Under the pieces are notes generated by a model. The model saw only the letters and a list, made by a program, of their open reading frames with translations. It was not told the DNA's origin and ran no database searches. The position numbers and the translations under genes are program-made. This document shows, in pieces, positions 10,501-25,100 of a stretch of DNA of 64,000 bases. This stretch comes from Struthidea cinerea (lineage: Eukaryota; Chordata; Aves; Passeriformes; Corcoracidae), in the NCBI GenBank assembly GCA_013397865.1, contig VZTI01005025.1, forward strand, positions 127,535 through 191,534, read 5' to 3'. The number at the start of each line of letters is the position of its first letter. The first letter of the stretch is position 1.

Positions 10501-12867
10501 TATGTAATGTTAGGTGTTTCATGACAGAACCTCTGCATGACCTCTTGAAGCAGTGTTTATCTCAACAGCATGAATCATTGACCTAAAGCTAACTCTTCTT
10601 CTTCTTTTATATGATAAACATCATTGTTCTATATATAGAACTACATGTCGCTCAAAAAGCATGGTAACTGCAGGTTAAATAATACATTTGCAGTAAGATT
10701 ATTTTTTTAATTACTGTTTGGTTAAAGTTAATGCAAAGAGGCAGAGCTATGAACAGAAACTATCTGACTTCTAGGGCAAGTGTGCTAAACCAGCCTGTTT
10801 TCTCTAAAACTGTGAGTAGAAACCTGTATCATTGAGAGGTGCTGAAGGGGAGAGCAGTGCTGCGCTGGCTCTGTTGGGGTTTCTGCACTTGTTTGCATGC
10901 TTTGCCTTTCCTTCCAAGTCAGTGGCTTCAGGAATGTTTTGTTTTTTTCCGCCTTGCATTAGACCTAGTACTTGTAATTGTTTCTAATTGGCTTGTCCTA
11001 AACACTCACAAGGAGTGCTGTAGGACTGAAGATGGAGGCACTGCCCTCTTTACTTCAAAACACTCTCCCTGAAGTTCCTGGAGTTGGTGACATTTGTCAG
11101 GAGTGTAATCAGAGGTTGCAGCCAGGTCTGATGCACCTGTTCTGGGAAGAGACTGGATTATTCTGCACAGGTCTGCTTCTGTATTGAACTAATTAAGTTG
11201 TTAAGCAAAGGTTAATGATCAAGCACCTCATGACTTCTATATCTGGAGTAGGGTTTAAAAAAATAAAATCCAATTTGCTCTTTAGCTGTTGGTGTGACCA
11301 TTGACCAGCTTAGTCCTTTGAAGCCTTGATTTGTGCTGCACTCTGTCAGCTTGCAGAGTTCCTGGAAAAAAAGGGCTCTTTTTTGAAATGTCTTTCCAAG
11401 TGCACTGACATAAACCACTTTTTAATTTTTTTTTTAATATAATTTAAAAAAAAATTTCCTGAAACCGCAGAAGCGTGTGGGTGCATTCATGTTACCTCTG
11501 AGGCACTGACACTGCCTGGTGAAAGCATTCTGTTTCTGTGGGAATTGCAAACACTCCAGTTTGGCTTGGCCTTATGCAGAAGTTTGTTCAATAATTATGC
11601 GTATAGGCTTGATACCTGTCCAAACAACATAGCTGAACTTTAGTGCTCATTCAGAGTCAAGCCTACATGAGCCAGAGGCAGGATTCAAGGATGGAGTGTT
11701 TTGTTTAAAAATCCCACCTGACTAACCTGAAGAGCGTAGTTGTGATTTCACCCTCGGGAAAGTAGGGAGAAGGTTTCATTGCTTCCCTATTGTTTTGTTA
11801 AAGAAGTCACAGCTGAGATAAGATTCATTGCAACACGTATTATCAAGGAAATTCTGCACTACTCCTTCCTCAGAGGCATCGAAGCGATTAGCTGGTGTGA
11901 TAGAAAAATGCCCAGCAGCAAGAGCCCTCTTCCAGCGAGCCCTCTTCCAGCGTTCCCCAGGGAGTGCTGGAGGCTTGGCAGGAGGGTGGCGACACAAAGG
12001 TGGGGAGCTCACAAGGCCGGGTGCTGTGGGTGGGATGGGCCGAGCCAGGCTCTGCCAGCAAGTTTGTGCAGTGACTCAGCTCATTCCTCCTCCTTGTTGA
12101 GCCGATGAAGGAAAAGGTAGTATTTAGGCAGGCTGGGATGAGTACAGGCAGACCAGACGAATACTGAGAGGTATCGAGAATGCACTGCTGTAATCTTACA
12201 GATATATATAGTGCCTTTAGTTTGAAGTAAAACCAGTCCATCAGCCTGGCTGGGTTTTGGGTTCCAATGTCGCCCTTTAAGCTGTGGGAAGGAACACTGT
12301 AGGGCAATGAGTGATCATGAGAGCATTTTCTTGCAAGAGGTTAAAGCAGGACTGTTTTATGAATCCCTCAGCTTGACTGATTCTCCTTAATTCTCATTTT
12401 CAAGCACAAATCTGGCTGAACGCAGTAGGATTTTCACCTGAAGGAATGACAACTGTGAAGTTTAGCCAGGATATTTTCACAGGAAGAGCTGAGAGGAGGA
12501 CTGGGCTCCCCTCAGCTCACTGGCCCGGGGCGGGAGCTGTGCCATGGGCTGGGCATGCAACCTTTGAATCCCTGGCCCAGCCCAGAGCTGGGAGCTGCCT
12601 TAGGCACCATCAAAGTTAATAGCAGGAAAGGTAAAAACCAGAAAACCTGAGGCCCTCCTGGCTCTGCTTCTGCCCCGTGGAGAGGGCTTAGTGGTGGGGA
12701 AGGCTGGAGACGGAAGGCACAGATCAGGCACAGGAGCAGGACTCAGCAGCTCAGTGGTAATTTGCCTTGGTTACTAGCCTGCCCTCTCACCATGTCTCAG
12801 TTTTCCTGTTATAAAATGGAGATAATCACCTTGGTCACTTCTTTAAAGCACACAGTCAGTACTGATC
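10501..12867. other. Intergenic DNA, no gene seen
   Basis: Unique-looking DNA between SOWAHA and the solo LTR. Overlapping open frames near 11776-12307 on both strands show no recognisable family or splice structure, and I treat them as chance. Confidence 0.5.
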
Positions 12868-13526
12868 TGTTGCGGTGGTCCAGCCCACCTTGGGGCTGAA
12901 TGACATCAAGTGGATAGATTTCCCCGCCCAGGATTCTGACCCGGAGGAGGGATCCGAGGGCGGGACTGAAGTCTAAGACCACAGCCCACTGGGTGTCACC
13001 ACTACAGCATCTCCTCCTACCCTTCTAGAAGTTTCTTTACCCCTGATCACCCATTGGTTTAAACCCTTATGTTTATTTATGTACTCAATTACATATGTAT
13101 TAAGTTCCAGAAAGTTCTTCTCTGTTCGATACCCCATTGGTTTATCCATATATGTTCCTCCCCTAACCTCTTGTGATTTGTCTCCTGTCATCCCTCGTCA
13201 TCTCCCTATTGGTCTACCCTTCGGATCCACCCCTGAAACTCCCCCCGTATAAAACGGGCCGTCAACCCCTTCTCCTTGCCTTTCTGCGTGCATTCCCCAT
13301 CCGTCAATAAAGGATACTGTTGCACCGGAAGGTCCTTCTCTGCTCCTTCGCCTTTGCCTGTTGCCTAGCAACACCCCGGACTGCAGCCTGCTCCCTAGAG
13401 AGCCGAGGACTGAGAGCTCCAGAGGGAGCTTTGACAAACCCACTTGCTCCAAACTTTTTCCCCCGGCTGGGAAACCTGAGCAAGTCGCCTGCCTGGCCTC
13501 CGGGCGGTCAAGCGGTCACTGCGACA
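12868..13526 (+). mobile_element. Complete solo LTR with perfect 6-bp duplication
   Basis: A 659-bp element with TG...CA ends is flanked by CTGATC on both sides (12862-12867 and 13527-13532), the hallmark of retroviral integration. In order on the plus strand it has three inverted CCAAT boxes (ATTGGT near 13051, 13136 and 13209), a TATAAAA box (13248-13254) and AATAAA (13306-13311), so U3, R and U5 can be laid out. No internal region or partner LTR is present, indicating recombination to a solo copy. A 6-bp duplication fits class II (ERVK/alpharetro-like) bird elements. The intact duplication and regulatory motifs suggest a fairly young insertion. Confidence 0.92.
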
Positions 13527-13532
13527 CTGATC

Positions 13533-16500
13533 TGCAAATTGAAATCAAGATAATGTTTTTAGACCTGTAGGCAGCATGAGCAGTGTCATTCCCCCACCCT
13601 GTGAATGCACATTCAGTGGACCGCCTACACAAATAAAACTAGCTCACAGTTTAGTTCAGCATCACTAGGGATCAGTACAGCTAATGTTTCCTTGACCCTG
13701 GCTCAGTCTGCCTGCTAAGGATAATTTGGTTTGTCTGTTCCTTGGCACGTTTTGTTCTGAGGAGTATCAGAGCAAAAACCTGCTATGAAGAACTCTGCAA
13801 ACAAACCTCAAACCATGATTCTGCGCAAAGGGACAGACTTTGTCCTCCCGGATGTGGCTGTTTGAGCGGTGTGAGGCAGTGTGGTTGTGGTCGGGATCAC
13901 AGAGATTTTTGGCTGTCTTCATTCCCTTGTGAGTGCTGCACAGAAATGTGGACTGTGAAAACCCAGGAAATGCCACTCCTGCACTGCATAGGAGTCTTAG
14001 TGAGATTTCAGCTTCTTCACAAACCCGCAGTCCAGTGGAAGAGTCACAGTAACTCCAAAAAATCAATGGGAGCTGCAGCCACCAGCTGGAGGTAGAGGAA
14101 GCATTTCTAGACAGTCCCCTAATTCCCCATTGCTCATGTCTTGCTCCCTCTCTTCATGTTTCTACCATGACCTACATTCCTTGGATGTATTTGCCTCCCG
14201 ATGTGCTTATTAATCTGAGTAAAATGGCAACATGACAGTTTTTGCCCTTTCCAGTCGTTTCTACTATTGTGAGACTCCCCAGATTAAGAGGTTGTTAACA
14301 GGGACTTGGCCAGCACATAGCATGGGCACAAACAGCGTGGTGTTTGTTTGCTGCAGGGGGAGAGCAGGGACAGAGCAGGGCAACACAGATCAAAAACTCT
14401 GCATCCTAATGAAGAATATTTCTATTCCAGTTTTGAGGTTTATTTCAGTAATTTATAAGACAAAGCAAGTCATTAAGCACATTGAGCCTTTATACTGTAT
14501 GTGTAACCCTGAATCAGGCAAAATAGATCCATACTGTTAATATTAGCACAGTTTTAGTACATCTTCTTCCCTTTCTATGAAGAGAAAATAGAGATGTGCA
14601 CAATAAAACTTATGCTGGCAATGTTCGTCTTTCCCTTTCTCTGTAGAACTTCTGCTGTATGTTTGTCCCAGGTAGAGCATTACTCCTTTTCTTCACCTAA
14701 AAGCATGAGTTCCCAGCCAAACCCAAATCACCATTTCCCAAGAGGAAAATCATCCATCCCCATCACATTGAGACCCTCCAGACAAGGTAAGAGACTCTAG
14801 CTGAGAAGCACAGCAAGCACTGTGGAGTCGCAGCTGACACAAACCTTCATTTCCACTGAATGGAACACAATACCCAAATGCACAAGCCCTTGATGTGAGG
14901 TCATGGTATTGGGGTGCCAGGCCCTCCCCGGTGTCCTCACCTACAGGCTCCTGCATGAGGCAGATGGTCACACCAATAAGATTCACCAATATGGTCACAG
15001 TAACAAACTGCAGTGGTACAGAGAGACTTTCTCACCATAGTTTTTGTGTTGTATTTTCTTCCACCACTCTCCCATGGTAGTTTTCCTCTTTGCAACAAAG
15101 AACTACAGCTCCACTCCAGGCTGGGATCAGCTCTGGACCAGACCAGCTCAGACCTCTCCAAGCAGCCACTGTGACACTGGGTGACACTGACACTGCACTC
15201 AGCAGGGAGCAGCTGAAGCCCGGAAGGGGGTCCTGCAGGCACCAGCCATGCCATCAGGAGCTGTGATCTCTGGAGAGGGATCTCTGGAGAGATTGCTTCA
15301 CAAGTGGTTCCCTTTTGACGTAGTATGGGATGTTCTTGTTCTTCCGCCATGGGCTGAGCCCATTAGAAAGACCTCTGGCTCTTTATGCACATTTTTAGAA
15401 ATGTCTCTTATTCTCTAAATCAAGACTCTCAGTGCAGCCCATAATTCTCTCTCTGTGGATTTATCTATCAGATGACTCAGCTTCAAGGCTCATGTGGTAT
15501 TTTAGAATCTCTGATAACCTTTAATGCCTCTCTTCATTTAGCAGTGAAAGAAGTGCTGCTTCTTGAGAGCCTTTTGTGAATCCCAGTGGTTGCATGATTC
15601 CTACAGGCTGATAATTCTTTAATGTCTGTGTGGGCTCCCTTCAGGCACAGAAGACTAGTTTTGCAATGCTGCTCTGAGTTTATTTTTAAAAATTTATTCA
15701 GATGGTTGCCATGAATTTTCAAAGCAGGGAGAACATCCTTCTACTTATTAAATGCAGCTCTCACAAGCACCAAAGAGATATTTTTGCAGAGTATATTTGC
15801 ATTAACTCCTGCAGCCCCCTGTTCCTTAATTAGTTCCACATGCAAAAGTCCCCCACCGTAACGCCCCAGTGAAGAAAATGAGGCTGGGGTTTAAAACAAA
15901 ATCGTTCAAATCCTTCAATTTATTTCCCAAGAGGCTGAAACAGCAGCTCCTGGTCCAGCAGTGACTCCCACACATTGCAGTGGGTGTTAAATGGTTCTAA
16001 ACGAGCCACTGTGTCTAAAATATCTCAGTTGCTGCCAGGACACTGTCAGACGGGCAGGATGCACTACAATGGCTGCGGCTGCTGCTGCTGCTGACCGCTC
16101 CCATACCTGCACCACAGGCTCATGCTCTGCCTCGGGCAATATAAGTCATCTTCTTATCTGGAAATCAGGCCCACCTGCTTCTGCTTGGCACAACAGAAGC
16201 TATTGCAGAGTCTCCCTTCACGCCACTAGTTTGTGGGTGGCCAAGCGAGATGCAGAGATCGTTCCTGGAATCCCCCCAGCCTCCTGCTGCCGGCACCCCA
16301 CAGGGAGACCCGGGCGCTTGCATTTTGCCACTTTCACCTCGTCCTTCTCAGCAGTGCTGTTCTGCACTCTCCTGGATGCAGCTGTCATTAATTCATAGAG
16401 ACAGCTCCCCACAGGGCTCCGATTGCAATTCTCCTTGAAGCTGGGCTCACATTACGTTTTACCTGTGGAAGTATCAGGCTGGCAGGCTGCAACAGGAGAT

Positions 16501-18770
16501 TCCCAAGGCTGAGCAGCAGTGGGGATTTCCTGCTTGCTCTCCTAGGGGGTCAGGTACCAGGCAGCTTCTTCATTCCTTGCATTTTCCCAACTCACACACA
16601 CCTGACTTCGTTTACATAAGTTGCCCAGCAGGGGGGCACGGCCAAGGTGCAGAAGTATCTTGAAGCTGATGCTTTCCCAGGGCTCTGGGTAGAGGTAATT
16701 CAGTGTCATTGCTGCAGAAGTCACGAAGGCTGGTGAGTAATGGTATGAGTGGTAATTACATACAAGGACTGCACAGCATTTTATTTCCATAATCCCTATG
16801 GATTTGCTTCCCCAAAAAGACCACCAGTTACTGCTATTTACAGTTCAAATCTTAAATTTGTCTTCTGATGGTGAAGGGTCAGAAAAAACTGTCTGGAGCA
16901 GTGGGGGATCACAGTGTTGTAAAATGAAGATGCTCTGCATTTCTGGCCATCTTGCCTTCTATGCTGCATGAAGTTGGGAAAAAGCTGCCACATGTTGGTA
17001 TGGGGATGTAATTAGTGCTCTAAATACCAAACTTTCAGCAAAAGGCAATAGGATTCAAAAGTGCATGCTTAAACCATTTCTTGGCTTCAGTCTGCTTTCA
17101 GAGGCCACAGCTGACTGGAGCAGAAAGGGACACTTACCATGTCTTGGTATGTTGGTGTGCCAAGAATGCTGCACATGGCTGAGGTCCAGCATGAGCTTTC
17201 ACCATTACCCTCGTAATAAATAGTAACAAATGATCAGTATCAAAATCAAGACCCACCTGACAATCCAGACCTGCTGGCACTTTGAAAGTGGGTCTTCGCT
17301 TGTCTGCAGAGGTTCTGGTGCCACCACTGGGCCTGGAATTTACAGTTGAATACTGTACTAAGGAGTCTTTAAAAAAAAAAAAAAAAAGTAAAAATTATTT
17401 TTAATTATTGCTCTTTGAGGCATACGTGTGAATGTCAGTTGTGGAAGTGGTAGCAATTGCCCTCCCCATGGCACAAAACCCTAAAAAGATAAGCTAAACA
17501 GGACAGACACATTTTTCCCCCTTAAAAGCAAGCAGTAGCTTCAATTACAAAACATTTCCAATCAGGTGTTTTTCCCTCAACTAGGAATAATAAGACTAAA
17601 GTGCACCTTCAAGTCAGGCTTCTCAAATCATGCAAACAGCTCATTTAACATTGCTCATATTTTTAAAAATTCTCCACCGACTCTATTAACAATGCTTCTG
17701 TTATTTTAAAGACCATTTTCAAAAGGCATCTTTCAGACTTACCTATTAAAAGCCTGTATTTATGGCCTTATGAGAACCGCTGTGCAGATTACTCACAGGA
17801 TCTACAGTGTCTGGCCGTTTTCCCCCAGGTATTAAGGCAACCACAGTACACTCGGCAGCTTGGTCACTGTGCTCCTGGGGTTCTTGTGCTCAGTGACATG
17901 CAATTCCAAACAAGATTTCTCAGGACCAGGACAGCTTCTCTCTGTGGTGGTGGTACTTACTGTAGCCAGGACACACACCACTAGTAAAACATTTCTTGGT
18001 AAAGCCCAACTTCATGGCACAATAAACATCTATTTTCACTGTGGAAGAGACCTGAGTTTAATTAGTGGCTGCCTTATTCATGGTCTAGGTATGTACCTTA
18101 GGCTGCATATTGTTCTCACTGAATTCTTGCAAACAAAACACACTGAGATTTTAAATACAGCAACATCACTGGTTTGACTTGGTGCAAACACTGGCTTAAA
18201 AGATTTTTGCCAACGGATTTATATAAAGTCTCATTGAAACAGAATAATCTCTTCCAGTGGTTCCACCTGGCCTAGTCTGCAGCAGAGCTTTTCTCCTATG
18301 TTCAGGTTTTTATGCATGCTAACAATTGAGAACTACCTAAAAACAACCCCTTGAAGGTGCTACTTGAAAAATAAATGCTTCAAAAGCACAGCAAGGACTT
18401 TGCAAATGACTGTGCAGGATAAGTTCAGAGTTTATGATTCCCAAAACTGTTCATTTAAACTGGCTACATCACTGATTGGCTCTTTGATGTCAGTGAAGAC
18501 CATCCTTTTTCTGACCTCCTCTGAACAGCCTACCAGGATTACACAGAGCCAGGAAAGACTCATGGATGGCAACTGCCAAGAAAGGAAGTAATTATTTTTT
18601 TTCATTACAGTGTATTTTTACTGTGTCACACATATAAACAGTAGAAATGAGTGCAGGAGTTTCACTGAAATGGTCCATAACATTTCCTATGGCTTTATGC
18701 AATCACCAATTCAAATCTGAGCACCCACATAATTTTTCATTTCAAACACTCAGCCCACCCACAAGAGGCA
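13533..18770. other. Intergenic DNA between SOWAHA and SHROOM1
   Basis: No gene recognised. It holds a 17-base poly-A (17371-17387) and ordinary unique-looking sequence. A GCT/GCC trinucleotide-like run (about 16068-16092) is too short to mean much. Confidence 0.5.
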
Positions 18771-19116
18771 AATATTTGTATGGTTCTTTTATTGAGATTA
18801 TGTTGATCTGGAAACAGATGGATGGACAAGAAGAAGGGGAAATACACGCTAAGCTAATAGGAGCAATGAATCCTATCAGTCATGTCCACAAGGCAGTTTG
18901 CTATACACTGTGAAATGCTGTAAGTTCACCTGTCCAAGTGGAAGGCATGTCCAGAGTGTGCCTAGAGCATCCCAGAGCATCTAAGCACTTGTCAGTGCTG
19001 TGGCACAAATAGGATTGGAAAAATCAACCAAACTGAGCCCTGTGATAAGAGTGCCAGGGGACTTCCAGGGAAACATGACAAATAACATGTAAAAATGTCT
19101 GGCCTGGTGGTGGGTG
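18771..19116 (-). other. SHROOM1: Probable SHROOM1 3' UTR
   Basis: The first AATAAA on the minus strand after the stop is the rc of 18788-18793, which would give a 3' UTR of about 330 bases. A longer UTR cannot be excluded. Confidence 0.45.
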
Positions 19117-22100
19117 TTAGACAGGGATGCTTTGCTCGAGATTTTCTAACTGTTCTTTGAAAAATTTAATCTGCTCTTCGAGGTCCTTCTGTTCAATCAG
19201 CAAGGAGATCTTGACTTGAATGAAGTGTTGATAGTCCTGGAGCTGTTGCTCTGTCAGGTATTTGGCAAGGATTCCAGAGACAACACGTTTCCTCCGGTCC
19301 AGATTCTCCTTCAGGTCCTTTGCATCTTCCCGCTGTTGAGACAAGAGCTTGTGCCGTTCATTCAGCGATTGCTAATGGAATCAAAAAACAAAGCGGCACA
19401 CCATGAGAACCCATCACTGCTGGCAGACTCTATTTCTTCATTTGGAAGCCACAGTTGATTTAATTACTTCCTCTTGTGGGCTTTTTGTTCCACCCGAGTT
19501 TTTTCTTGATTGAATAACTCATTCTTATGGCTTGTAAGGTAAAGACACAGTAAATGCCATCAAGGTTCACTTCTCCCATGCTGACCTCATGAAAAAGATC
19601 AATACACTTAACATTCTGGTCATTTTAAAGTATCCTGTAATAATCTTCATTCAATTAAAAGCTCTTTAAGGCACATATCTCTGTGTTTTGTGTGTTGCAT
19701 GTGGCCAGAGTGACACTGACATATTAAAAAGGTAGAGTGGCTTCTATTAAAAGGTCCATGTGATAAAATAACTGTGATGTAGACAGTAACTGTGCATCAA
19801 AGGCTTCTTTTAAAGAGTTGGGCCTTGCTTGTTCTACAGGATTTTAGTACCTTTCAACTTTAGCTAATTCTCATTCAGCTGTAATAATTTTCATAGTGAT
19901 TACACTGCTGGAAAATGTCCTGTTTCCCATAAATATAGCACAGACCAATGGTCACTACTGACACCCTAAAAATGGAGTCAAAGATTGAGACTGCTGGTTT
20001 TGCTGACATGAGGGCAAATGCAGTTAGTGGGACATGGGTGTTAAAATGTTGGCACTTAACCAAGTCTTTATTAGGCATGCTATTAAAATATTTGAAGAAA
20101 TTATTTAAATGTGTTTCCTATGAAGAGTATAAATGTAATACTAGAGAAACAACACCCTCCCTGCCTACCATACAGTGAAAGTAAGCATGAAATACTGTTT
20201 AAAATTATTCACATTAACACAACTGACATTTTGGAAGAGGTGAATCCTGGCTCTCCGTGTCACACTGCATGAAAGGACCTTTTTAGTGCTATTCTGTGTG
20301 GGAACTATGATGAACCTCCAGAGATAAAGGTCAGCAACAGCACAGCTCCAGAAAATCCCAGTTTTCTAACTCTGTGCTTTTCCAATTTCCAAATGAGAGA
20401 TAGCAGCAGGTATTGTATTGATAAAAACACGTCTAAGAGCAATAAGGACAGCAAGGGAGCATAATTTCTGGGATAAATTTGGCTTTTCTTCTTCAGCAAA
20501 AATTCAGTCAGAGACTTTCCAAGAGTTTAAATAATTTCCTGGTGACATGAGACAATTCCTCATTTTCCAGCAAAGCTGGCTAGTTGAGTTAAACTACAGT
20601 GTGTTTTATCTCAAGTTATGACATCTTCCTGCTCTCTAGGACAAACCCATTTAATGAAATATGATTTCAGAGGCACTAATTAGTGCAATGAAGTTAACCA
20701 GTGGAGAAATAAACCTGCAAAAAGCCCTGTGAAACACAGGTTTGGAGCTACTCCACAAGGAGAAGCCCAAGGGTCCAAAGGCCACCCCTCTGGCTTGGAG
20801 GCTCTGAAGGTTTTGCTGTTGCCCCCCAGCACCCACTTGCAGAGCTCACTCTGCACTCCTGTGCTCCAGCACTGTACCCTGGTCCTCACTAGAAACCTGC
20901 TCTGCTCTGCTTCAGCCATGGGGACGTGGCCCATCCTGGGACATAAACACTGCTTGGGCAGTGGCTGGTTGGGATAACATACAACTAATGAGCTAAACAA
21001 GCTGTCAGACAAATGAGCTGAGCATAGCTGCACCCGGAAAGAAGTGAACCAAAAATATTCAACACCTTTGTTGTCACTCACCTTCTCCTCAGCATCTGTG
21101 TTGCCATCCATCCTGTTCATGGCATTCTGGACTCGGGCGAGGCGGCTGGACAAGCAGAGCAAGAGGCTCACCACTTTCTCCAGGTCCCCAATAAACATCA
21201 TGTAGCGCTCAAACTCGTTTGGCTTGCAGAGGTCCCGCACCATGGCCTCCAGCTCCTTGCCCCACTTGGCACATTCCCTGGCTTCTGAGAGAACCAGCTC
21301 TCGTTCTTCCCACAGCGCCTGCAGCCTGGATTGGAGACCAGCCATGAGTTCCAACTGCAAAGGGAAAAAAAAAAAAAATCACGGAAAGCTGGTACTGCCA
21401 AAGAGAATCCATATCAGTTCTAGAGAATGGGTTTTCTTCACACTGTCTTTGCCAAATTTTTGACTTTTAAAAAAATTTTAAGCTACAGGAAAGAAAAAAG
21501 GGGGGGGAAAATCAATATTTTCTAAGCTGTACTTAATTCCCAAACTCTGAAGAGCAAATTAGTTGTAATCACCTTAGCTGGTGATATATTCCCTGGCTCA
21601 GAGAGCTTCCAATCAGTCAGAAGGGAACTGCAATACAGATTACAACAAGATTACAGAGAGTTGTTGCTCTAAGACATGAGCATGAAGTCCCAGCTCTGTG
21701 CCAAGCTTTGGAAGAGCTGATTGGAATTTCACTTATCATATGCACAGAAAAAGTCAGTTCCATGGGCAATTCAAGCAGGCCACGGTGCCTGGGTAGAAAA
21801 GTAATAGGAGGAGGTGGTTTCATAGGGAAATTATATGAAAAAAGGTCTCAAGACTGGGGTGGGGGCACACCATCAACTTCTTTGAAAGCTGGACAGTGCC
21901 AGCATGAACAGGAGGAGCAGTAAGAGAGCAGGTAATGTGCACAGCAGAAGGAGCTTCAGGAAGGCAGATTGTCATTAGCTGAGATGGAGCATGGCCAGAG
22001 GAAAAAGCCCACCTAACTCTGCAAAGCTACATAGTCACCCTTCCAAGCTCCATATTTCTATCACTGTCCAGCTATGTCTCCTATTCTCTGCATATATGGA

Positions 22101-25100
22101 ATTAATTGGACACTGGAACGTGCAGAAGCTGCTGCCAGTTCTTAGACTAAAGAATATTTCTTATTTAGGCTGCTAGTTCTAATTTATTTTACAGATTTTG
22201 AGATTAGATTTGAGTGTTAAATTGGGAGTTTGCTGCTGCTGCACAGGAACTGGCTGTGCAAGTGTCATGGAAAGGAAACCTTTCACAATGAGAGGTGAGA
22301 GATCTGAGTCAAATCAGACAGGATTTAAATACTACTATTATGATCAACATGCCAATTTGCCAGAACTTCACCTACTGGCAAAAAATTGATTCAAAGTTAC
22401 CTGTGAAATGTTATTGGGATAAAAATATTCATAGTAATAATGAGATTAATAAGAATTTATTTGTTATGATGGAGAAACAGTGATTCCTGTGATGGTCATC
22501 TACATACTTTCTTAGATGTGATGTCATCTAGCTCATTTGTGCTGTCCCTGTTCCTCTTCAGGACTTGGTTTCCTTTAGAGGCAGGATCATTGCTCCTTTG
22601 CTTGGCTTCATGTTCAGGTTTAGGACATTCTTCTGATCCATCTCCATGACTTTTTCTGCTATTGGAACAGAAAATAAAGACCTGTAGCAAACACTTAAAG
22701 TTTTATTCACAAACATTGAATTAATGGTTTTATCCATCTTGACTTCAGGATCACTCTCCTCTCTTCTCACCACAGAGATCTTCTAATTTTTTAGAAAATA
22801 TAGAGCAGAAGATTTGCAGCCTAGGTCTGTCACAGTGCCTTTAATAAGGCATCACTGAACCACTTTTCTTCCATCATATACCCTTAGCCTCAGATATTTC
22901 TTGGTATGTAAATCAGAAAGCTAAATATTTTTCTAATGAAACAAAAATAAAACAATGTGTTCATCTTACTATTAGTATAATGTAGTGGGTTGACCCTGAA
23001 TTGACAGGCAACCTTTTAAATCAATAACGCTTCTCTAAATTTCCATATTTAAACCGCGCGGGAAGGCGGGGTTTGGTCTTCTTTTCCAGCTGGCCTGCCG
23101 AAAGTGGGGGGTGGCCTCGGCCTCCAGGCCCTGCCGGGCCGGGCCGGGGTTTCTGCCGCCCCNNNNNNNNNNNNNNNNNNNNNNNNNNNNNNNNNNNNNN
23201 NNNNNNNNNNNNNNNNNNNNTCTGAGTGGCTTTTTGGGACCGGCAGGACCTTTTCCTCACTACGCTGAGACAGCAAGAGCCAAAAAACCTCTTGCCAGCA
23301 GTTGGTGCATTTCTGCTCTGAACTGAAGCAGATGCCGTGCGGCCAGCAGCGCAGAGAGAGAGAGCGGAGGTCTCGCTCCACCGTGGAGCCAAGCGGTATC
23401 ATGGCGGTTTTGGAGCCAGAGAGAGAAAGTGAGTCACGTCACGTGGGACGGAGCTAAGATGGCTTCGGAGGAGAAGAGAGGGCGGTGCCGCGTCATCACG
23501 CGTGCAGTTTAAAATATCTCTATCATGCCGTGGTAAAGAACTGTAATATCGAACTGTGCATTTCTTTAAACCATTTATAGTACGTTGGAGGATGGAGATT
23601 CATGTGTAGCCCGTGAAGGCTGTAGAGTGCCATGCCGGGCTGCTTAAAAGCAAAGAGAGAAAAAAAGCTTTTAAGAGACTAGGGGCAAGAAATAAACCTT
23701 CGTGTTTAAAGCAACGTAATTCATCCTTAATAACCCCATGTGATGATCTATGGCTTGCAGTGTGAAAGAACTGTGAGATTCATAGAAGAAAATGTACTAC
23801 ACCACAGCAAGTTTTTTTCCTTCTGTCTTTTAAATCTGTTAATAAACTCATTAACAGTTTGTAAGTTGTGCCTGCTTCTGCGTTCTCCTAATTTTTATCT
23901 CACCAAAAAGTAAGTATATATTAAAATCTAAGTTAAACCACTACACTTAATTGGTGTTTCCGCCCGGTTTTACCGAACCCAACCCGCTACAAGTATGTAC
24001 ATGATATCCATACATTAAAAAGACCAAAGTGCTAGATAATTGGTTTTGTCTACTTACTCATTCTCCTGCACATGCTGTAGTTTTCCCCTTTTCCTGTGTG
24101 ATTTTTCCAGCATGGAAATGTTAACAGGAAACAAACCCTCCATCAGGTCCAAAGCAGTTTTTCTAAGAGGATGAGGCATGAGAATGTCCACCAGAGAACT
24201 GTCTTTGGCCATGATCTCCATAGCAAGCTCTTGGTATCGCTGGTCCTGAGGAGACTGTAGCCTCCTTTTGGACAGGTGTGTCTTTCTCTCCAGGGGAACA
24301 TCATCATTGAAGTGCATGGATGTTTCCTGGGCAAGTAAACCTTTGGCTGGATTTTTGTCTCCTTGGTGAGGCTGAGCCAATGCTGTGTGCAGATGCATTC
24401 CCTGCTCTGGAGAAGTTGCAGGCTGCTGCTGCTCTGGACGCTTGAGTGCAGCATTCCCACTCAGAGACTGAGGTCTGCATTCCTCCTCCACTTGAGCGCC
24501 CTCCTTGCTTCCACTTCTTGAGACAGCAATAGAAGTTTCAGGAATCTGCTCCTTTTTCTCCTGACCATACACACATCCAGTTATGTCATTATGTTCATCG
24601 TTCTTGGATCCCTCTTTCTCAGGATCACGGAAACTGTAAGAAAGAAGACAATTCCTTTTATTTGAGACATTCCCTCTACAACAGATATTTTTGCAGACTG
24701 TTTAAGAGGTATGATCAAATGTTTCTGATGTTATGGTTCTGTCTGGAGCTTTCAGTTACTTTTATGCTAACCTGCTAAACTAGGAAATTTAAGAAAAAAA
24801 AAATTTTTTTTATAAGCCATTCAAGTCTTCAGAAACCACTGGGATATTTTTGAAAGAGTGGAAATTCTTTTACTACAAAAGAGTCAGCATCACTGCCTTG
24901 CTGAGACAGAGTTCAGATGCTTATCTGCCTTGATGCTCCTCAAACTAGCAAAGCAAATATGGAGAGTTAAAACACAAACTTCCTGGTGAGTGATGTGTAA
25001 ACGGCACAGTATTTTTTTTCTTTAAAAAACACACCAAAATCCCCTATTACACCAGTCCTGATCACACATATTCTCCAGGACTGGGCATATCCGAGCTGTT

